Assembly (NCBI RefSeq): GCF_030499515.1
Contig: NZ_JASTWJ010000001.1
Coordinates: 7,606,001-7,670,000 of the forward strand
DNA length: 64,000 bases
Direction: 5' to 3'
Source of the DNA: Streptomyces sp. DT2A-34
Lineage (GTDB): Bacteria; Actinomycetota; Actinomycetes; Streptomycetales; Streptomycetaceae
The notes beneath the pieces are model-generated. The model was not told the DNA's origin and made no database searches. It saw nothing but the letters and a program-made list of their open reading frames with translations. Position 1 is the stretch's first letter. Each line of letters opens with the position of its first letter. Positions 56,524 through 64,000 of this stretch are shown in pieces. A program made the position numbers and the translations under genes.

Positions 56524-57773
56524 AGGGCGCCCTCCTCGCGCAGGGCCGCCAGTTCGGTGGGGGTCAGGCCCAGGTCGGTGAGGATCTCGTCCGTGTCCGC
56601 GCCATGCGGGCGGCCCGGCCAGCGGATCGTGCCGGGGGTGGCGGAGAGACGGAAGAGGACGTTCTGCATGCGCAGGGGACCGAGTTCGGGGTCGTCGACG
56701 GTGGTGATCGTGCCGAGGGCCGCGTACTGGGGGTCGGTCATCACCTCGCGTACGTCCTGGATCGGGGCCACCGCGGCCTCCGCCTTCTCGAAGGCCGCGA
56801 GGACGTCGGCGCGGGTGTGGCGGGCGATCCAGTCGCCGACCGCCTTGTCCAGGACGTCGGCGTGGCGGGCCCGGTCGGCGCCCGTCGCGAACCACGGTTC
56901 GTCGATCAGGTCGGGGCGTCCCACCAGGTGCATCACGCGCTCGGCGATCGACTGGGCGGAGGTGGAGACGGCGACCCAGGTGCCGTCCGCGGTGCGGTAG
57001 GTGTTGCGTGGGGCGTTGTTGGCGGAGCGGTTGCCGGTGCGTTCCTGGACGTAGCCCAGTTGGTCGTACCAGGTCGGCTGGGGGCCGAGGGCCAGCAGCA
57101 TCGGCTCGATGAGCGCCATGTCGACGACCTGGCCCTCGCCGGTGCGGTCGCGGGCGGCCAGTGCCGTCAGCACCGCGTACGCGGTCGCGAGGCCGGCGAT
57201 CGAGTCGGCCAGGCCGAAGGGCGGGAGGGTCGGGGGCGCGTCCGGTTCGCCGGTGAGCGCGGCGAAGCCGCTCATCGCCTCGGCGAGGGTGCCGAAGCCG
57301 GGGCGGTGGGCGTAGGGGCCGAACTGGCCGAAGCCGGTGACGCGGGTGAGGATCAGGCGGGGGTTGGCGGCGGAGAGCTCCGGCCAGCCCAGGTCCCATT
57401 TCTCCAGGGTGCCCGGGCGGAAGTTCTCGATGACGACGTCGGCGGTCGCGGCCAGGCGGAGCAGGGTGGCGCGCCCGCCGGGCTTGGAGAGGTTGAGGGT
57501 GATCGTGCGCTTGTTGCGGCCGAGGACCTTCCACCACAGGCCTACGCCGTCCTTCGACGGGCCGTGGCCGCGGGAGGGGTCCGGTTTCGCGGGGTGCTCG
57601 ACCTTGATGACCTCCGCGCCGAAGTCGCCGAGCATCGTGGCGGCGAGGGGGCCGGCGAAGAGGGTGGCGAGGTCGAGGACGCGCAGGCCGGTCAGGGGAG
57701 GGGCAGGGACGGTACGGAGAGGGGCAGGGGCAGGGGCAGGGGCGGTACGGGGCCGGGGGCCGGGCGCGGTCAT
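56520..57773 (-). CDS. CaiB/BaiF-family (class III) CoA-transferase
   Basis: 417 residues. LTGLRVLDLATLFAGPLAATMLGDFGAEVIKVEHP at the N-terminus and DVVIENFRPGTLEKWDLGWPEL are diagnostic. The nucleophile Asp is most likely the Asp of GEGQVVDMALIEPML. The first 25 residues are Pro/Ala repeats. It moves CoA between carboxylic acids. ATG 57773 overlaps the end of the ribokinase gene (ATGA). With the lyase downstream, it would activate an acid as its CoA ester, which the lyase then cleaves; this is an inference from order. Confidence 0.9.
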   Translation of the reverse strand: MTAPGPRPRTAPAPAPAPLRTVPAPPLTGLRVLDLATLFAGPLAATMLGDFGAEVIKVEHPAKPDPSRGHGPSKDGVGLWWKVLGRNKRTITLNLSKPGGRATLLRLAATADVVIENFRPGTLEKWDLGWPELSAANPRLILTRVTGFGQFGPYAHRPGFGTLAEAMSGFAALTGEPDAPPTLPPFGLADSIAGLATAYAVLTALAARDRTGEGQVVDMALIEPMLLALGPQPTWYDQLGYVQERTGNRSANNAPRNTYRTADGTWVAVSTSAQSIAERVMHLVGRPDLIDEPWFATGADRARHADVLDKAVGDWIARHTRADVLAAFEKAEAAVAPIQDVREVMTDPQYAALGTITTVDDPELGPLRMQNVLFRLSATPGTIRWPGRPHGADTDEILTDLGLTPTELAALREEGAL

Positions 57774-58663
57774 GCGGCGTACCGCGCGTCGATCTCGGGC
57801 CGGTACGGCATCGACACCGAGGCGCCCTCCCGCTGCACCGACAGTGCCGCGGCCTCTGCCGCCCACGCCAGCGCCTCCCGCATCGGCCGTCCCTCGCCGA
57901 GGGCCACCGCGAGGGCGCCGACGAAGGTGTCGCCGGCGCCGGTGGAGTCGACGGCGGTGACCTTCGGCGCCGGGACGGTCACGGGGTCGGCGCCGCGGGT
58001 GGCGTACAGGCTGCCGGCCGCGCCCAGGGTGATGACGACCTCGGGTACCTGGTCGAGCAGCGCGATGGCCGCCTCCCGGGGTTCGGTGCGGCCGGTGAGG
58101 GTGGTGGCCTCGTGCTCGTTGGGGACCAACAGGTCGATGGCGGCGAGGAGTTCGTGGGGGAGCGGTTGGGCGGGCGAGGGGGTGAGGATTGTACGGACGC
58201 CGTGGCGGCGGGCCGCCTGCGCGCCGGCGAGGACCGCGGCCAGCGGGATCTCCAGCTGAAGCAGCAGCGTCTGGGCGGAGGCGATGACGCCCTCGTCGCC
58301 GGGGCTCAGATGGTCCAGCGTGCCGTTCGCGCCGGGGATCACGACGATCGCGTTGCCGCCCTCGTCGTCCACGACGATGTGCGCGGTGCCGGACGGGCCC
58401 TCGGCCGTGCGGAGGTCGTCGGTGTCGACGCCGGAGTGTTCGAGATTGGAGCGCAGACGGGTGCCGAAGGCGTCGTTGCCGACGGCGCCGATCATCGTGA
58501 CGGTGCCGCCGGCGCGGGCCGCCGCGATCGCCTGGTTGGCGCCCTTGCCGCCGGGGATCGTACGGAACTCCCGGCCCGTCACGGTCTCCCCGCGTTGCGG
58601 GGCCTTCTCGACGTAGGTGACGAGGTCCATGTTCGTGCTGCCGAGCACGACGATGTCGGTCAT
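57770..58663 (-). CDS. Ribokinase-family (PfkB) sugar kinase
   Basis: 297 residues. NMDLVTYVEKAPQRGETVTG, IPGGKGANQAIAAARAGG near the N-terminus, and DSTGAGDTFVGALAVAL, where Asp of GAGD is the catalytic base, are ribokinase motifs. It would phosphorylate ribose at O5. ATG 58663 overlaps the stop of the upstream DraG-type gene. Ribokinase placed after four ribosyl hydrolase-type genes suggests it uses ribose that they free, but adenosine- or other-sugar kinases share this fold. Confidence 0.93.
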   Translation of the reverse strand: MTDIVVLGSTNMDLVTYVEKAPQRGETVTGREFRTIPGGKGANQAIAAARAGGTVTMIGAVGNDAFGTRLRSNLEHSGVDTDDLRTAEGPSGTAHIVVDDEGGNAIVVIPGANGTLDHLSPGDEGVIASAQTLLLQLEIPLAAVLAGAQAARRHGVRTILTPSPAQPLPHELLAAIDLLVPNEHEATTLTGRTEPREAAIALLDQVPEVVITLGAAGSLYATRGADPVTVPAPKVTAVDSTGAGDTFVGALAVALGEGRPMREALAWAAEAAALSVQREGASVSMPYRPEIDARYAA

Positions 58664-60141
58664 GGGCGAGTGGCCTCCAAGGGGGCGAGGTCGTGGGGGA
58701 GGTCGTCGGTGAGTTCGTGGGTGAGTTGGGCCAGGGCGTCGAAGCCGGTGCCGTTGAAGTCGGCGACGGAGGTGGCGAGGCGGTTCTTGAGGGGGGCCGT
58801 CCAGCGGTCGGGGAGGGCGGCGGGGGTGCCGGTGAGGAGGGCGGCGATGCTGCCCGCCGTCGCGCCGTTGGAGTCGGTGTCCCAACCTCCTGATACGGCA
58901 CGGCAGATGGAGCCGGTGAAGTCACCGTGGGCGTGGATGAGGGCGGCGGTGATCAGGGCGGTGTTGGGGATGGCGTGGACCCAGTGGTGGGTGGGGGAGT
59001 AGGTGGCGTGGAGTGCGTCGACGATCGTGTCGAAGTCGTCGTGGGATTGCGCCAGTTGGATGGCATGGCGGACGGCCTGGGACAGGCGGGAGTCCGGGGG
59101 GATCACCGTGAGGCCGGTGCTCAGGCAGGTGTGGATGGCGTGGGGGCCGGTCGCTGTCGCCGCCTGGGCGATGACGGCCGCCGTGAACATCGCCGCGTAG
59201 ACGCCGTTCGCGGTGTGGGTGAGGGTGGCGTCCCGGTGCGCCTGTTCGGCCGCCGCGGCGGGGTTGCCGGGGTTGGTCCAGCCGTGGACGTCGGCGCGGA
59301 TGAGGGCGCCGATCCATTCGCGGAAGGGGTTGCGGTGGCGGGCCGTGTGCGGGGGTTCGATGCCGAGGAGGAGGTTGCGGTGGGCGATGCGTTCGGCTGT
59401 GAAGGTGCGGCCTGGTGGGAGTTCGTCGAGCCAGAGGCGGGCTACGTCGGTGGTGGTGAAGGCTTTGCCGTGGCGCTGGATGAGGAGGAGGTTGAGGAGC
59501 GGGTAGTTGAGGTCGTCGTCCTCGGGCATGCCGTCGATGTTTTCGGCGAGGGAGGTTTTCGCTGAGCGGCGGTTCCAGGGGTATTCCGCGGCCAGTTCCT
59601 CGGGGACTCCTTTGGCGGTGAAGTACGTGGTCAGGGGCCAGTTGCCGGTTGCTGCGGCTAGTTGGCGGATGGCTTCGAGGGGGAGTTTTTCGACGGGTTT
59701 GCCCAGGAGGCAGCCGACTGCTCGGCCCAGCCAGGCGGCTTCCAGGCGGGCCTGGGTGAGGGTTGCTGTGGGGGTGGGGACGCTCGCTTGCGCCGGCGGG
59801 GTGCCGCCTCTCTTTGGGTCGGGAGCCGCCCTAGCGGCACGACTGCCCGCAGCCAGAGCTGGCCAGGCTGAGCAGCTGGCCCTGATCCGGGCCAGGTCGG
59901 TGGGTTCCTTGTCCTCTAACTTGCTTGGTAGATCGGCCAGTTCATCCAACAAGTCCTCTGCCAGTTGGCGCAGATAGCGCGACGCCGGTTCCGGTGACGC
60001 CCCCGCCCGCAGGGGCGCCTCCCCACCGCCCGCCGCCTTCCATCTCTCCGCGATCCTCGACGGCTCCCGGCCGTCCAGGGCTGCCTGTCGGAGTTCGTGG
60101 CCCAGGAGGTCCTCCGGTTGGACCCACGTCAGTCGGAGCAT
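58660..60141 (-). CDS. ADP-ribosylglycohydrolase (DraG-type) paralogue 1, variant metal motif
   Basis: 493 residues. The first 125 are a helical region with a Pro/Ala linker. The glycohydrolase part has GRAVGCLLGKPVE (139-151) with Cys144 where the family has Asp in GDALG, EDDDLNY (207-213) in place of TDDT, and GGWDTDS (D421, D423), the usual C-terminal metal site. Mg2+-dependent family members cleave N- or O-glycosidic bonds of ADP-ribose or ribose conjugates. The start ATG 60141 overlaps the previous gene by 13 bases. Its reading frame is open well upstream inside that gene. Confidence 0.87.
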   Translation of the reverse strand: MLRLTWVQPEDLLGHELRQAALDGREPSRIAERWKAAGGGEAPLRAGASPEPASRYLRQLAEDLLDELADLPSKLEDKEPTDLARIRASCSAWPALAAGSRAARAAPDPKRGGTPPAQASVPTPTATLTQARLEAAWLGRAVGCLLGKPVEKLPLEAIRQLAAATGNWPLTTYFTAKGVPEELAAEYPWNRRSAKTSLAENIDGMPEDDDLNYPLLNLLLIQRHGKAFTTTDVARLWLDELPPGRTFTAERIAHRNLLLGIEPPHTARHRNPFREWIGALIRADVHGWTNPGNPAAAAEQAHRDATLTHTANGVYAAMFTAAVIAQAATATGPHAIHTCLSTGLTVIPPDSRLSQAVRHAIQLAQSHDDFDTIVDALHATYSPTHHWVHAIPNTALITAALIHAHGDFTGSICRAVSGGWDTDSNGATAGSIAALLTGTPAALPDRWTAPLKNRLATSVADFNGTGFDALAQLTHELTDDLPHDLAPLEATRP

Positions 60142-61304
60142 CCTCGGCCCTCCAGTGCGGTGAAGGCCGTCTCGTGCGCCCGGCGGCGGCGTACGTCCCG
60201 TTCGTGGATCTCCCTCGTCACCTCGGTCAGCGCGCGCGGCGGTTCCCAGAGGTCCAGGCGGCTGGCTTCCGCGACCGTCTTCGACCAGTCCTCCGGGGGC
60301 GGTGAGCCCAGGGCGCCGGACAGGGCGCCGGCCATCGTCGCGATCGAGTCGCAGTCCCGGCCGTAGTTCACCGCGCCCAGGACCGATGCGCGGTAGTCGC
60401 CGTTCGCCACGACCAGCATCCCCAGCGCGACGGGGAGTTCCTCGATCGCGTGCAGGCGGGAGGGGCGGCGGGCGCCGAGGGAGGGCTGCCGGTAGTCGGG
60501 GCCCACCGTGTCGTACGGGGTCACCGCCTCCCGGAGCGGAGTGAGGGCCGACTCGAAGTCCGTGTAGTGGCTTGCCACTTCGCAGACCTTCTCGATCGCC
60601 GCCCTCGTCCCGTCCTTCGCCAGGGACAGGCAGGCCGTGACGATCGAGTCCGGTGTCGCCCCGGGGGTGCACGCCGCCGCGACCGCCGCCGCGAAGACGC
60701 CCGCCGCCTCGCGGCCGTACGACGACTGGTGGGCGCCCGCGATGTCCAGGGCCTCGGCGTACGCGGCCCTGGGGTCGGCCGCGTTGACCAGGCCGACCGG
60801 GGCCATGTACATCGCCGCACCGCAGTTGACGATGTTGCCGACGCCCGCCTCGCGGGGGTCGATGTGGCCGTAGTGGAGGCGCGCCACCAGCCATTTCTCC
60901 GCCAGGAAGACGCGGTGGAGGGGGAGGGCCTCCGCCTCCAGTTCCGGGATCCAGCGCGGGGTCGTCATCAGGTCCGGGACCAGGTGGTCGGCGACGGCGT
61001 ACGCGTCGAGGTGGTCGCGGACCGTGGCGTAGACGCGGACCAGTGCGTGCGTCATCAAGGTGTCGTCGGTGACGTGGCCGTCGCCCTTGTGGTACGGCGC
61101 GATGGGGCGGGCCGTGCGCCAGGCGTCGCCGTTCCAGGGGCCGACGATGCCGTGGACGCGGCCGCCGTGGCGCTGAAGGATCTGGTCGGGGGAGTAGCCC
61201 TCCACCGGGCCGCCGAGGGCGTCGCCGACCGCCGCGCCGACCAGGGCGCCGGTGATCCGCTCGTCGAGACGCGGACCACTGCTTTCTTCTGCTTTGGGCG
61301 TCAT
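60129..61304 (-). CDS. ADP-ribosylglycohydrolase (DraG-type) paralogue 2, canonical motifs
   Basis: 391 residues. GAAVGDALGGPVE (23-35), TDDT at 79-82 and GRDCDS (D317, D319) match the metal-binding residues of DraG/ARH3 enzymes. This is the most canonical of the four copies and is likely active. ATG 61304 is chosen over ATG 61316 because AGGAGG lies at 61317-61322, 12 bases upstream; the other start would have no spacing. The end overlaps paralogue 1. Confidence 0.92.
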   Translation of the reverse strand: MTPKAEESSGPRLDERITGALVGAAVGDALGGPVEGYSPDQILQRHGGRVHGIVGPWNGDAWRTARPIAPYHKGDGHVTDDTLMTHALVRVYATVRDHLDAYAVADHLVPDLMTTPRWIPELEAEALPLHRVFLAEKWLVARLHYGHIDPREAGVGNIVNCGAAMYMAPVGLVNAADPRAAYAEALDIAGAHQSSYGREAAGVFAAAVAAACTPGATPDSIVTACLSLAKDGTRAAIEKVCEVASHYTDFESALTPLREAVTPYDTVGPDYRQPSLGARRPSRLHAIEELPVALGMLVVANGDYRASVLGAVNYGRDCDSIATMAGALSGALGSPPPEDWSKTVAEASRLDLWEPPRALTEVTREIHERDVRRRRAHETAFTALEGRGCSD

Positions 61305-61312
61305 GCCCCGAA

Positions 61313-62686
61313 TCATCCTCCTGGTCGGGCCGGTTGCGTGGCTTCCAGGAGTTCGGCGAGTTCGACCAGGTCCGTGCCGGTGAGCCGGGGGAGTACGCAA
61401 CCGGAGAGGGTGCGGCAGGTGTCGCGCCAGGACGCCGGGATCGCCGTACCGCCGCCTAGTGCGCCTGTCAGCGCGCCCGCCAGAGCCGGCGCCGAGTCCG
61501 CGACCCGGGAGAGGCACGCGGCGGCGGGGACCGCTTCGGCGATACGGCCCTCTGCGGCGACCGCGAGGGCCAGGGCGACCGGAACCGTTTCCGCTGCCGC
61601 GATGCCGTAGCTGTAGACGTGGTCGACGATTTGGTGCTCGAGGAGGGGGATCAGGGCGAAGGCGCTGTCGGCGGCCTGGGCGAGCTTCAGCGCGTGGCGG
61701 GCGTTGCGGCCGATCTCCGTTTCCTCGGGGAGTTCGGTGAGTGCCGCTGCCACGCAGGCCGCGGTGTCCGCGCCGGTCAGGGCCAGCGCGAGGGCCGCCG
61801 CCATCGCCCTCGCGCCGTGTACGCCGTCGCCGTCCTGGGTGTAGCGGGCGTCGAACTCGGCGAGGTCGGCGGCGGCGCGGGGGTCGCCGGGGTGGGCTAC
61901 GGCGAGGACACAGGCCCTTACGCAGGCCGCGTCGTCGAAGTAGTGCGGGTTGTCGTGGCCGGTGGCGGGTGGGCGCAGGCCGGTGGCGAGGTTGCCGAGG
62001 CCGGCGCGGACGGAGATGCGGGCGCGCAGGGGGAGGATGGCCGACTCGACCTCGGGGGCGCGGTCCGCCGCGGCGGCGACTTCGTCGGCTACGGCGGTCC
62101 AGGTCAGGTCGATCGCGGTTCGGGTGCGGCGTTCTCGGCTCAGGTCGCCCAAGGCGGTGTCGTCGCCGGCTCGTAGAACCGCTTCGGCTGCGAAGGCCGC
62201 CCATTCCGCGTCGTCGGAGGGGCCCAGGCGAAGGGGTTCGGGGGGTTGGTTGAGGGCGATGGGGACGGGGAGGGTGGTGGTTGCGTTCTGCTCGGCGAAG
62301 GTGTCGAGTTCGCGGGTGAGGCGGCGGGTCCAGTCGGGCATGCGGGCGGCTCTGTGGCGGGCGGCGGGCCAGCCGGCGGCGTCGCCTGCGGCCAGGCCCA
62401 GCAGGAGGCCTTCGACGCGGTTGCCCTCCGGGGGGTGCGCCGTGCCGGCCTCGGCTCCGCCTTCGGCCGGTCGTTTCCCACCCGCACCGACCGTGCGGCT
62501 CTCGTCCTCGCGTGCGGGTGGCCCCAGTGGGCCGTGCTCGCCGTCGGCGGTCGCGGGCTCGTTCGGTTGTGTGAGAGTCGTGCCGTCCGCGGCCGTGGGT
62601 TCGGGCGGCTGTGTGAGCAGCGTGGGCTCGGCTTCGGGGGCGGTTGTGGTCGGGGTGCCCTCGTCCCATGGGGTGGGCGGGGTCAT
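61313..62686 (-). CDS. ADP-ribosylglycohydrolase-like paralogue 3, divergent
   Basis: 457 residues. The first 88 are Pro/Thr/Glu-rich and probably disordered. GLAAGDAAGWPA (97-108) keeps the GDA motif, SDDA (157-160) replaces TDDT, and the C-terminal site reads SRVADS (393-398), where Val395 stands in place of the first Asp and Asp397 is kept. It therefore lacks at least one metal ligand. It may be a weak enzyme or a partner of the other copies. It overlaps the upstream copy (paralogue 4) by four bases and ends eight bases before paralogue 2 starts. Confidence 0.85.
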   Translation of the reverse strand: MTPPTPWDEGTPTTTAPEAEPTLLTQPPEPTAADGTTLTQPNEPATADGEHGPLGPPAREDESRTVGAGGKRPAEGGAEAGTAHPPEGNRVEGLLLGLAAGDAAGWPAARHRAARMPDWTRRLTRELDTFAEQNATTTLPVPIALNQPPEPLRLGPSDDAEWAAFAAEAVLRAGDDTALGDLSRERRTRTAIDLTWTAVADEVAAAADRAPEVESAILPLRARISVRAGLGNLATGLRPPATGHDNPHYFDDAACVRACVLAVAHPGDPRAAADLAEFDARYTQDGDGVHGARAMAAALALALTGADTAACVAAALTELPEETEIGRNARHALKLAQAADSAFALIPLLEHQIVDHVYSYGIAAAETVPVALALAVAAEGRIAEAVPAAACLSRVADSAPALAGALTGALGGGTAIPASWRDTCRTLSGCVLPRLTGTDLVELAELLEATQPARPGG

Positions 62687-63750
62687 CGTCGGGCTCCGGT
62701 GCGTGGCGTCGGCGCCTCAGCCGTTGTGAGCCCCCCCGTCACCCATTTCCTGTCCTCCCCCGGCACCAGCAACTCCGCCACGTCCAGCACGTGATGCCCG
62801 GCCATCGACGGCAGACAGCTCCCCCGCGCCGGCCCGATCGCCGCCGCCCACTCCGTCGGGATCGCCGTCGCCCCCTGCGTCGCACCCGCCAGCGCCCCCG
62901 CCACCGCGGCCGTCGTGTCCGCGTCCCGGCCCATGTTCACGGCCGTGAGGACCGCCTGGACGAAGTCGCCGTCCGCCGCCGCGTACGCCCCGAAGGCCAG
63001 CGCGACCGCCTCGGGGGCCAGGTCGGTCCAGGGGTAGCCGCCGATCACGACCGCGGAGCGGACCGCGCGTTCGCCGCGGTGGGCCACCGCCACGGCGCGG
63101 CGCAGGGAACGGGCCGTCCAGGAGTCGTCCGGGACCACCGCCAGGGCTGACGCGACCACCGCGATCGTCGGCGCCCCCGCCATCGCCGCCGCCACGCCCG
63201 CCGCCACCGCCTGGCCGCCGTAGATGCCCTCGCCGTCGTGGCTCACCGAGCCGTCGATGGCCACCAGGCGGGCCGCCTCGGCCGGGCGGCCCGCCGCGAA
63301 GACGCCGAAGGGGGCCGCCCGCATGGCGAGGCCGTCGCTCCAGGCGTGGCGGTGCTGGGCCGAGATGGGGGCCGCGAGGCCGCGGCGGAGGTTCTCCAGC
63401 GTGCCGCGTTCGCTGAAACCGGCGCCCCGGAAGGGGCCTTCCGAACGGTCCGCGATCCACTCGTGCCACGCCGTCTCCACATGGGCGGGGGTGAGAGCCG
63501 AGCCGTGGCGGGCGAGGAGGAGGCCCGAGAAGATCGCGTACTCGGTGTCGTCCGTGCCGGCCGGGTTGTCGGTGACGAATCCCGTGATGCGGCCCCAGCG
63601 GGCGCGGATCTCGGAGGGCTTCATGTTCTCCGCCGGGGCGCCCAGCGCGTCGCCGACCGCCAGGCCCAGCATCGCGCCGCGTGCCCGGTCGCGGAGTTCG
63701 GCGGCGTCCCCGGGCGCCGGGACCGAGGGAATGCAGGCGATGGATGGCAT
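62683..63750 (-). CDS. ADP-ribosylglycohydrolase (DraG-type) paralogue 4, canonical motifs
   Basis: 355 residues. GLAVGDALGAPAEN (29-42), TDDT at 66-69 and GRDADT (D276, D278) are canonical. It is the first gene of the operon. ATG 63750 is preceded on the minus strand by GGAGAGG. Alignment of TDDTEYAIFSG with SDDAEWAAFAA of paralogue 3, and of HDGEGIYGGQAVA with QDGDGVHGARAMA, shows 3 and 4 are paralogues. It is likely active on a ribosyl or ADP-ribosyl substrate. Confidence 0.92.
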   Translation of the reverse strand: MPSIACIPSVPAPGDAAELRDRARGAMLGLAVGDALGAPAENMKPSEIRARWGRITGFVTDNPAGTDDTEYAIFSGLLLARHGSALTPAHVETAWHEWIADRSEGPFRGAGFSERGTLENLRRGLAAPISAQHRHAWSDGLAMRAAPFGVFAAGRPAEAARLVAIDGSVSHDGEGIYGGQAVAAGVAAAMAGAPTIAVVASALAVVPDDSWTARSLRRAVAVAHRGERAVRSAVVIGGYPWTDLAPEAVALAFGAYAAADGDFVQAVLTAVNMGRDADTTAAVAGALAGATQGATAIPTEWAAAIGPARGSCLPSMAGHHVLDVAELLVPGEDRKWVTGGLTTAEAPTPRTGARR

Positions 63751-64000
63751 GCGCGGCCTCTCCTCCGGGGGCTCCGCCCAGGGCGCGGAGCCCTTTGCGG
63801 ATGTGTCCCACCGTCGGCGGTTGACCAGAGCCTCGAAGGCCTCAGTGTCACCCAGTCGACATCTGTGCGGGGCCAGCTACGAATGAGCGTTCTAGGGAAA
63901 ACCGCAGGTTAGCCCAGCCTTTCCTTGCTGGCGGGGCGGAATTTCCGGGCGTAGATTGAGTGCTGTCCAAGAGTAGAAACTGTCTAAAGACAGCCTTACC
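63751..64000 (-). promoter_or_regulatory. Upstream region of the DraG-cluster operon
   Basis: 250 bases with no convincing gene. Downstream of the likely promoter is a GGGCTCCGCCC palindrome (63769-63779). CTGTC (63980-63984) and GACAG (63989-63993) form a short dyad near the right edge. The promoter of the operon must be here or just outside the window. Confidence 0.4.

Noticed and set aside
63895..64000. Iron box for DmdR-type regulators at the right edge
   Set aside because: TTAGCCCAGCC and GCCTTACC are only partial matches and have no matching second half.
1..64000. CRISPR arrays, insertion sequences, phage genes, tRNA or rRNA
   Set aside because: No regular spacer arrays, transposase or integrase genes, cloverleaf patterns or rRNA blocks were seen in reading the window; no computation was run.

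Overview
The window is chromosomal DNA of a Streptomyces (or very close actinomycete). The evidence is the very high GC with strong third-position G/C bias, frequent GTG starts, a polarly growing actinomycete's division cluster ending in sepF-ylmG-divIVA, the split his and trp clusters with a bifunctional PriA, and dispersed intergenic repeats of a type common in Streptomyces. I saw no rRNA, tRNA, insertion sequence, prophage or CRISPR array.

Layout. Positions 1-8.8 kb hold the end of the division and cell-wall (dcw) cluster: murD (3' end), ftsW, murG, ftsQ, ftsZ, pgeF, a PLP-binding YggS protein, sepF, ylmG and divIVA, closed by a strong hairpin. ileS follows on the minus strand behind a T-box leader. 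Then come a lysine/alanine-rich DksA/TraR zinc-finger protein, lspA, rluD (preceded by DnaA-box-like repeats), a GNAT enzyme, a Na+/H+ antiporter, an SDR, an MscS channel, a dienelactone-hydrolase-like protein, Tat-exported phoD, a membrane-anchored DsbA-like protein with a membrane partner, a DUF2252 protein and dnaE. From 29 to 38 kb lie a small basic protein, an NYN-domain protein, an ABC exporter, a DUF2567-like membrane protein, a repeat-rich gap, a probable 24-residue ribosomal protein bL37, YbaK, a Lon-N-like protein, a helical-repeat protein and a large beta-helix-like membrane protein.

Positions 38.4-53.7 kb form a his-trp supercluster: hisD-hisC-hisB-(54-aa membrane protein)-hisH-priA-ridA-hisF, then an MFS transporter and a TIGR03085 protein, then hisI-trpE, trp-region membrane genes, and trpC-trpM-trpB-trpA. 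PriA serves both pathways because no separate trpF is present. A second DsbA-like protein and lgt follow.

Positions 55.7-63.8 kb are the most unusual part: a minus-strand, tightly overlapping seven-gene operon with four different ADP-ribosylglycohydrolase (DraG-type) paralogues, a ribokinase-family kinase, a CaiB/BaiF CoA-transferase and an HpcH/CitE-like lyase. The four paralogues differ at their metal-binding motifs. I infer a pathway that hydrolyses a ribosylated substrate, phosphorylates the ribose and processes an acid as a CoA ester. This function is a hypothesis.
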